Both the position numbers and the translations under genes were made by a program. A stretch of 6,188 nt of DNA from the NCBI GenBank assembly GCA_014380825.1, contig JACMJD010000224.1, positions 1 through 6,188 on the forward strand. The letters are read 5' to 3'. Below are positions 1 through 4,131 of this stretch, piece by piece (the first letter of the stretch is position 1; every line of letters begins with the position of its first letter). Under the pieces are notes generated by a model. That model saw only the letters and a program-made list of their open reading frames with translations. It was not told where the DNA came from and ran no database searches. This DNA is from Phycisphaerae bacterium (GTDB lineage Bacteria > Planctomycetota > Phycisphaerae > Tepidisphaerales > Tepidisphaeraceae).

Positions 1-1
1 G

Positions 2-451
2 GGAGACCTGCTGGTCTCTGCCAGCTCCCCGAACAATGACGTGCATCGGTTCAAAGTGGACGGCTCGCCGGTGGGCTTGTTCCACAATTCGTCATCGCTC
101 AACTTCGGCGAACAACTGGACCACGCCCTCAACGGCGATGTGCTCGTTGCCGGATTCTCGTCGAACAACGTCGTGCGTCTGGATCCCAACACGGGGGCAT
201 TGATCAGCTCGTTCGCCGCCTCGGGCGCACGCGGCGTGCACCAGCTCGGCAATGGCAACATCATGTGGACCAGCGGCGCCGGCGCGTTCGTGTTCGACGT
301 GACCAGCCAGCAAAGCACCCTGATCTATCAGGGCAGCGGCCGATATGTCGACGTGCTCAACGTCCCGGAACCTGCGACCGGAATCGTGTTGGCCAGCGCA
401 ATGTCACTGTTCGCGATGCGCCGACGATCGCGCGTGAACCAGGACCGATAA
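2..451 (+). CDS. PEP-CTERM-anchored secreted beta-propeller-like protein, 3' part
   Basis: The frame is open to the left edge, so the N-terminus and signal peptide lie outside the window; the GTG at 41 is internal, not a start. About 149 residues are visible and end at TAA 449-451. They contain two clearly related stretches, GDLLVSASSPNNDVHRFKVD near base 2 and GDVLVAGFSSNNVVRLDPNT from base 134. A weaker third begins near base 254 (GNIMWT). The 40-44 residue period and the G-D/N-hydrophobic start of each unit resemble NHL or Vgb-type beta-propeller blades. The C-terminus has VPEP, a hydrophobic segment and RRRSR, the layout of PEP-CTERM signals. In that family the protein is exported, recognised by an exosortase and processed at the envelope. 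The native role and ligand are unknown. The kinase gene follows 61 bases downstream in the same direction, with no obvious terminator between them. Confidence 0.85.
   Translation, partial: GDLLVSASSPNNDVHRFKVDGSPVGLFHNSSSLNFGEQLDHALNGDVLVAGFSSNNVVRLDPNTGALISSFAASGARGVHQLGNGNIMWTSGAGAFVFDVTSQQSTLIYQGSGRYVDVLNVPEPATGIVLASAMSLFAMRRRSRVNQDR
362..433 (+). other. PEP-CTERM exosortase sorting signal
   Basis: This is the C-terminal tripartite signal of the preceding gene. The Pro-Glu-Pro codons lie at 365-373 within VPEPATG. A hydrophobic helix of about 15 residues (IVLASAMSLFAM) follows, then a basic cluster RRRSR. Five further residues (VNQDR) trail the basic cluster, slightly longer than the usual abrupt ending. 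The presence of this signal implies that an exosortase is encoded elsewhere in the genome. Confidence 0.85.
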
Positions 452-512
452 TCTCCAAGCCAGCGAGCTTGAGACTGTGGTGAAGCCCCCGTAGCGCTTG
501 CGCCGATAAAGC

Positions 513-1331
513 TTGAGCGTGAACGACAATCTGCCTCCCACCGTTATTTCCGAGGACGATCTTTCCACGCGCCTGGCCAGTGCGCAGGTGCAGTTGGACG
601 GGCTGCGCGAGCAGCTCATGGAGAGCCAGCGGCTCGCGACGATCGGCACGATCGCGGCCGTCATCGCGCATGAGTTTAATAACCTGCTCACGCCCATCGT
701 CAGCTATTCGCAATTCGCATTGCAGTCGGCCGAAAGCGAGACGCCGGACCTGGAGTTGATCAAAAAGGCGCTCAGCAAGGCGTTTCAGAGCTCGACCAAG
801 GCGGGCAAGATCTGCTCGTCGATGCTGTCCCTCGCGCGCGGCGAAACGATTTTTGGCCAGGTGTCGATCCAAAAGGCGATCGATGAAGTCCTGCTGGTGC
901 TGGCCCGCGATCCGCAGAAAGACGGCATTGCGCTGCGCGTGCAAGTTCAGCCTGAGCTATACGTGTTCGGCGACCCGGTGCAGCTCGAACAAGTCCTGCT
1001 GAACCTGATGATCAACGCCCGCCAGGCGATGCTCGGCAAAGGTGGATCGCTCACGGTGAAGGCCGCGATGTGTGACGGCGATCAGGAACTGAAAATCCAG
1101 GTGATCGACACCGGCCCGGGCATCCCGGAAAAACTCCTGCCGAAAATCTTCCAGCCCTTCTTCACGACCAAAGGAACAGTCAAAAAAGGCGAATCCAAAG
1201 GCACCGGCCTGGGCCTGGCGATCTGCAAAGAGATCATCGAACACCACAAGGGCCGAATCGACGTCGAAAGCGCGGTTGGGCGCGGCACGACGTTCAGTAT
1301 TCATCTGCCGGTTTATCGCGAAGCGCGGTAA
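513..1331 (+). CDS. Soluble sensorless histidine kinase (HisKA + HATPase_c)
   Basis: This predicted two-component kinase of 272 residues autophosphorylates a histidine and would pass the phosphate to an unidentified response regulator. A short N-terminal stretch likely to be helical or coiled-coil (about 18-45) leads into the H-box AVIAHEFNNLLTPI, with the phospho-acceptor at H53. The ATPase domain follows, with N-box NLMINARQAM (N164, N168), G1 box DTGPGIP (199-205), F-box FQPFFTTK (213-220) and G2 box GTGLGLAI (230-237). There is no transmembrane helix, PAS, GAF or receiver domain, so it is probably cytoplasmic and takes its signal through a partner or the N-terminal coil. An in-frame stop at 507-509 limits the start to TTG 513, GTG 519 or the ATG at 618 (M36); none has a convincing Shine-Dalgarno sequence. 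TTG 513 is kept because it is the longest, but GTG 519 is equally possible. No response regulator gene is visible. Confidence 0.9.
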   Translation: MSVNDNLPPTVISEDDLSTRLASAQVQLDGLREQLMESQRLATIGTIAAVIAHEFNNLLTPIVSYSQFALQSAESETPDLELIKKALSKAFQSSTKAGKICSSMLSLARGETIFGQVSIQKAIDEVLLVLARDPQKDGIALRVQVQPELYVFGDPVQLEQVLLNLMINARQAMLGKGGSLTVKAAMCDGDQELKIQVIDTGPGIPEKLLPKIFQPFFTTKGTVKKGESKGTGLGLAICKEIIEHHKGRIDVESAVGRGTTFSIHLPVYREAR

Positions 1332-1351
1332 TCACAGAAATGCAAAGACGC

Positions 1352-1426
1352 ACCGCGGAGGCGCAGAGAACACGGAGGCGCGCTCGGAATTCTGGCGCGC
1401 CTCCGCGCTCTCTGCGCGTTTGCGGT
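1352..1426. repeat. Dispersed-type GCAGAG/GGAGGCGC inverted repeat, 32-base arms
   Basis: The left arm at 1352-1383 and the right arm at 1395-1426 are reverse complements at 27 of 32 positions, with an 11-base spacer containing GAATTC. The arm is made of degenerate GCGCAGAG/CGGAGG units. This resembles the palindromic 'accgcagaggcgcagagag' elements scattered through many planctomycete and other environmental genomes, often translated by mistake as HRGGAENTE-like peptides; the + frame here does read HRGGAENTEARS. The repeat lies between the convergent kinase and cytochrome genes. Family membership is from recall of such sequences, not a search. Confidence 0.75.
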
Positions 1427-1440
1427 CAATCTTCTTTTTT
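1352..1440 (+). terminator. Possible intrinsic terminator of the kinase gene
   Basis: The hairpin 1352-1426 starts 20 bases after the kinase stop codon and is followed by CTTCTTTTTT at 1431-1440, so a transcript from the left would end in a U-rich tract. The stem is longer than a standard terminator, and four non-T-tract bases (CAAT, 1427-1430) separate stem and T run. Termination may therefore be a secondary effect of the repeat. In the opposite direction the stem is not followed by a clear T run. Confidence 0.4.
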
Positions 1441-1444
1441 CTCG

Positions 1445-2992
1445 TTATTGAGCTGACGTCTTCCCCGCGAAATCCTGAAGCGAAAGCTTTCCGTTCCCCC
1501 AACTTTCGGTTCGCCGGTCGTGGAATTGATGGCAGGTGATGCAGTTCGACGGCGCGGTGTCGGCCAGCGCGGGTTTGTCGTGTTCGGAGCGATGACACGT
1601 CACGCACGTTTCGATATTCGGTTGAAGCAACTGCTCAGTCTTCGTGCTTTCCTTCGCCTCGGTGTGACACGCGATGCATGATGCACCGCGGTGGGCGCGA
1701 TGATCGAACTGGCTGGCGGTGAACCACCGTCGCGGTGAATCGGGGATTTGCGTGGGCACGCTGGTCAGCAGCGCATCGCGCGATGTCGCCAGGGCAGGCA
1801 CCTCACCCTGCATCTCGTGGCAATATGCGCAGCTTCTCGTGCCCGCGTACGCCACGTACAACTCGGCAAGATTCGCATCAGGCGGACTGCTCGGTTGTGT
1901 GGTCGCATCTGATGCGCCCGTGACGCCGGGCGACAGCTTTTCCAACTGCTTCAGCACCGAATCTCGTTTCGCTTCGGGCAGCTCAGCGAACATGCTGTTG
2001 AGCTTCGCGATCGCTCCCTCATTCGCCGATTGCGCCTTCTTCGCCGGACGACCGCCAAGACTTTTTTGACCCGGCGTGAACTGTCCGATTCCCTTCAGGT
2101 CGGCGGCGCTCATCGACCGCAGCTGCGCGCGGACCAGGCTCATGTCTTCGTGTGCGATCGCGACATCACTGACCGGAAGTTTCAGCTCGTGACAAGCCTG
2201 ACAATGCCGCTGGTAGCTGATCGGTTGCGTATACCGACCGTCACCCGACCCGATCGCACCGAGCGGACCATCCTTGTTCGTCTTCCATGGCGGCGGCGTC
2301 TTCTCGGCGAGCGGTTTGATGTCCGGCGACGGCTGGCGCTGCTCGTGACACAGCACACAATTCGACTGGATCTCCGGCTTCGTCATGTGGATCGCGTGAT
2401 TGAATTTCAACACCGTTGGATCGACCGGCTTGCCATCCTTCTGCTCCAGCGCCCGGCCGAACTTTGGATGTTTGTTGGAGTCGAACGCGAGGATCGCGTT
2501 GGTAACCTCCGATGCGACGCCCTTCATCTCGCTCGATAGATCGCGGTGGCATTGCACGCAGGTCTGATCACGGTTGGCGGCGAGCGCTTCTCCGCCCTTG
2601 TGTTCGACGTGACACGTCACGCAGTTGGCGGATCGCGTCTTGTCAGCGCTGATGAAGTGCGTCTGATTCATCTGATGAACCGCGCCGTCGTGGCATTGCA
2701 GACAGGCCGCATCCGACACGGCCAGCGATACGTTCTTCAGCATTCCGGTCGCGCCGGCGCCGTCGTGACATCGCTTGCAATCGTTCTGCCATTGCCGATG
2801 CGCGCTGCTGAGCGGGCCGGGATCGTGCACCCGCGAGCGCGATGGCAGCCCATACACGATCGACCAGACAAGAGCGATCGCGAAGCACGCGAACGTGGTG
2901 ATGAACCGTGCACTGCGAAATGGATGGCTGCGCCGAACGTAGAGCCGGTCGACGTGAGCGGAGCGGATCTTGGTTGATGTCTCGTCGAGCAT
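1445..2992 (-). CDS. Membrane-anchored periplasmic decahaem cytochrome c
   Basis: This 515-residue electron-transfer protein has ten CXXCH haem c sites: residues 72 (CKRCH), 97 (CLQCH), 124 (CVTCH), 145 (CVQCH), 212 (CVLCH), 264 (CQACH), 388 (CAYCH), 439 (CIACH), 463 (CVTCH) and 484 (CITCH). The grouping is 4+2+4. A hydrophobic segment near 30-49 behind a basic N-terminus (RRSHPFRSARF) is a signal anchor, placing the haem part in the periplasm. Probable distal ligands occur in FNHAIH (197-202) and FDHRAH (429-434), both typical of c3/NrfH-like multihaem proteins. A haem-free, partly helical, Ala/Ser/Pro-rich linker spans 270-387. It is the last of three genes on this strand, 99 bases after the b-type cytochrome gene, and is its likely redox partner. 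No catalytic motif of NrfA, HAO or octahaem reductases was recognised, so electron transfer rather than catalysis is inferred. The ATG at 2992 has no clear Shine-Dalgarno. Confidence 0.9.
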   Translation of the reverse strand: MLDETSTKIRSAHVDRLYVRRSHPFRSARFITTFACFAIALVWSIVYGLPSRSRVHDPGPLSSAHRQWQNDCKRCHDGAGATGMLKNVSLAVSDAACLQCHDGAVHQMNQTHFISADKTRSANCVTCHVEHKGGEALAANRDQTCVQCHRDLSSEMKGVASEVTNAILAFDSNKHPKFGRALEQKDGKPVDPTVLKFNHAIHMTKPEIQSNCVLCHEQRQPSPDIKPLAEKTPPPWKTNKDGPLGAIGSGDGRYTQPISYQRHCQACHELKLPVSDVAIAHEDMSLVRAQLRSMSAADLKGIGQFTPGQKSLGGRPAKKAQSANEGAIAKLNSMFAELPEAKRDSVLKQLEKLSPGVTGASDATTQPSSPPDANLAELYVAYAGTRSCAYCHEMQGEVPALATSRDALLTSVPTQIPDSPRRWFTASQFDHRAHRGASCIACHTEAKESTKTEQLLQPNIETCVTCHRSEHDKPALADTAPSNCITCHQFHDRRTESWGNGKLSLQDFAGKTSAQ

Positions 2993-3010
2993 GAGTTCGT
3001 CTATCGACGA

Positions 3011-3089
3011 TGATTACGTGATTACGTGATTACGTGAGAAGATTCGCTTCGAATGCCTTCCTCACGCAATCACGTAATCACCTAATCAC
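3011..3089. repeat. GTGATTAC tandem/inverted repeat hairpin
   Basis: The left arm 3011-3038 holds three tandem copies of an 8-base unit (TGATTACG). The right arm 3062-3089 is its reverse complement at 26 of 28 positions. The spacer contains a second small hairpin (ATTCG-CTT-CGAAT, 3042-3054), so the whole element can fold into a continuous cruciform or RNA stem. It fills most of the 99-base gap between the b-type and c-type cytochrome genes and lies within any shared transcript. It ends two bases before the stop codon of the upstream gene. It looks like a member of the short dispersed GTGATTAC repeats seen in some environmental genomes (recall, not a search). No T run flanks it, so termination is not favoured. 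Confidence 0.8.
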
Positions 3090-3091
3090 GT

Positions 3092-4045
3092 TCAATACCT
3101 CAGCGCCATCCACACATGCACCGCGCTCAGCGTCAGCAGCGCGGCCGTCAGCGGGACGTGGATGAACAGCCAACCGTGCAGCCATTTGTGCAACTTGAGT
3201 TGTCGATCCAAATCGCGCCTTCTCGCGCACAGACGTTCCATTTCGCACAGCGATTCGCGAAGCGCCGGCGGCAGTTGCGGGCGCTGCTCTTCGAACACCA
3301 AGGTCGCCCGCGCCTTATCCGCCAGCCGCAACCCATGTCGCGCTTCGCCGTTCTCGCGAAGGAACGGACGGATCTCTTCGCGATACAGTTTCTTCAACGG
3401 CTCAGCGCCACTCAGCGGCGCGGTGGCGATCGCCGTGAGCATGAACGTCTTCTGCTGATCGCCCAGCAGCCAGCGATTGCTGCGCGATTTGATCGCGACA
3501 ATTTTTTCTTCCCGCCACGCCTTCAGTTCCGGCGAGCCTTCCATTGGTCCGCACACCGCCGACGCAAGCAGGTCTGCTTCGGCTTCCAGATGTTCGGCGA
3601 CCAGCGGGATCTGCTCGTACACGGTTTCATCCGGCACTTCGCGTGTCATCTGCCCCGGCAGGATGTGCTGAAGGATCGCGCCGAGAATTCCCGAGCCGAC
3701 GACGATATACAGCAGCCACATCAGCGTGGTCGTCATCACCCCGCCGTGATGGAATCCGCCGTGGAACCAGATGTACGGGAGCGCGAGGAAACCGAGGTAC
3801 AAATGTGCCCGCACCCAGATTTCCGCGCGCCCGATTCGCCAGGTGCGAACTCGCTTTCGCACGCTTAAGAGCGCCGCGAAAAGCATGAACGACAGCCCGA
3901 TGACGCCGAAGGTGATGCCCGCCCAGCTTCCACCGTCCGGGCCGTGCGGAAGCGTCGTGCAGAATCGCCAATATCCGATTGCGCCGATGGCGAGCAGGAT
4001 TGGGCTGATGATCAGCCAGGGGCGATGTTTGCGGTCGAATTTCAT
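3092..4045 (-). CDS. Di-haem b-type cytochrome membrane protein
   Basis: This 317-residue integral membrane protein has predicted helices near 10-28, 43-62, 80-97, 104-126 and 291-313. Positive charges (KFDRKHR at the start, VRKRVRTWR 62-70) place the N-terminus and the first loop in the cytoplasm. Helix 3 carries H81 and H95, and helix 5 carries H296 and H310. Both pairs are 14 residues apart, the spacing used by bis-His di-haem b cytochromes, giving one haem near each membrane face. Further His residues at 99, 100, 286 and 290 could also serve. A long charged region, about 130-288, is predicted cytoplasmic and could dock the iron-sulfur protein encoded just upstream. It is inferred to carry electrons across the membrane between that ferredoxin and the decahaem cytochrome, possibly also touching quinone. 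Family assignment (ferric-reductase-like or cytochrome b561-like) is tentative. The ATG at 4045 lacks a clear Shine-Dalgarno. Confidence 0.8.
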   Translation of the reverse strand: MKFDRKHRPWLIISPILLAIGAIGYWRFCTTLPHGPDGGSWAGITFGVIGLSFMLFAALLSVRKRVRTWRIGRAEIWVRAHLYLGFLALPYIWFHGGFHHGGVMTTTLMWLLYIVVGSGILGAILQHILPGQMTREVPDETVYEQIPLVAEHLEAEADLLASAVCGPMEGSPELKAWREEKIVAIKSRSNRWLLGDQQKTFMLTAIATAPLSGAEPLKKLYREEIRPFLRENGEARHGLRLADKARATLVFEEQRPQLPPALRESLCEMERLCARRRDLDRQLKLHKWLHGWLFIHVPLTAALLTLSAVHVWMALRY

Positions 4046-4062
4046 GAGTCAAGAAAAGTGCT

Positions 4063-4117
4063 GCCACGAAGAACACGAAGGGAATAGAAGAAAAAGCTAT
4101 CTCTTGTGCCCTTCGTG
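4063..4117. repeat. Degenerate CCACGAAG/CTTCGTG inverted repeat
   Basis: CACGAAGGG at 4074-4082 pairs exactly with CCCTTCGTG at 4109-4117. A tandem half-copy, GCCACGAAGAA, precedes it at 4063, and an imperfect extension of the stem runs inward. The sequence matches the widely dispersed 'gccacgaagaacacgaaggg' palindrome family, whose false translation gives CHEEHEG peptides, as it does here on the + strand. The right arm is decayed. It occupies most of the 86-base gap between the ferredoxin-fusion gene and the cytochrome b gene. Family membership is from recall. Confidence 0.65.
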
Positions 4118-4131
4118 CAAAAATTCCTTCT

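Noticed and set aside
452..512. Terminator or promoter between the PEP-CTERM and kinase genes
   Set aside because: Only very short palindromes such as GCGCTTGCGC are present, with no T run and no convincing -35/-10 pair.
357..944. 195-residue - strand open frame
   Set aside because: It is antisense to the kinase N-terminus and the PEP-CTERM tail, both of which carry family motifs.
1276..1539. Small + strand frame across the convergent gap
   Set aside because: It overlaps the kinase end and then translates the palindromic repeat (HRGGAENTE-type peptide), a well-known artefact of such elements.
3011..3089. CRISPR array
   Set aside because: The repeats are 8-base tandem units in inverted orientation without regular unique spacers, and there are no cas genes.
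3116..3868. 250-residue + strand open frame
   Set aside because: It is antisense to the cytochrome b gene, rich in Arg/Gln/His with no recognisable motif, while the opposite strand has membrane helices and paired haem histidines.
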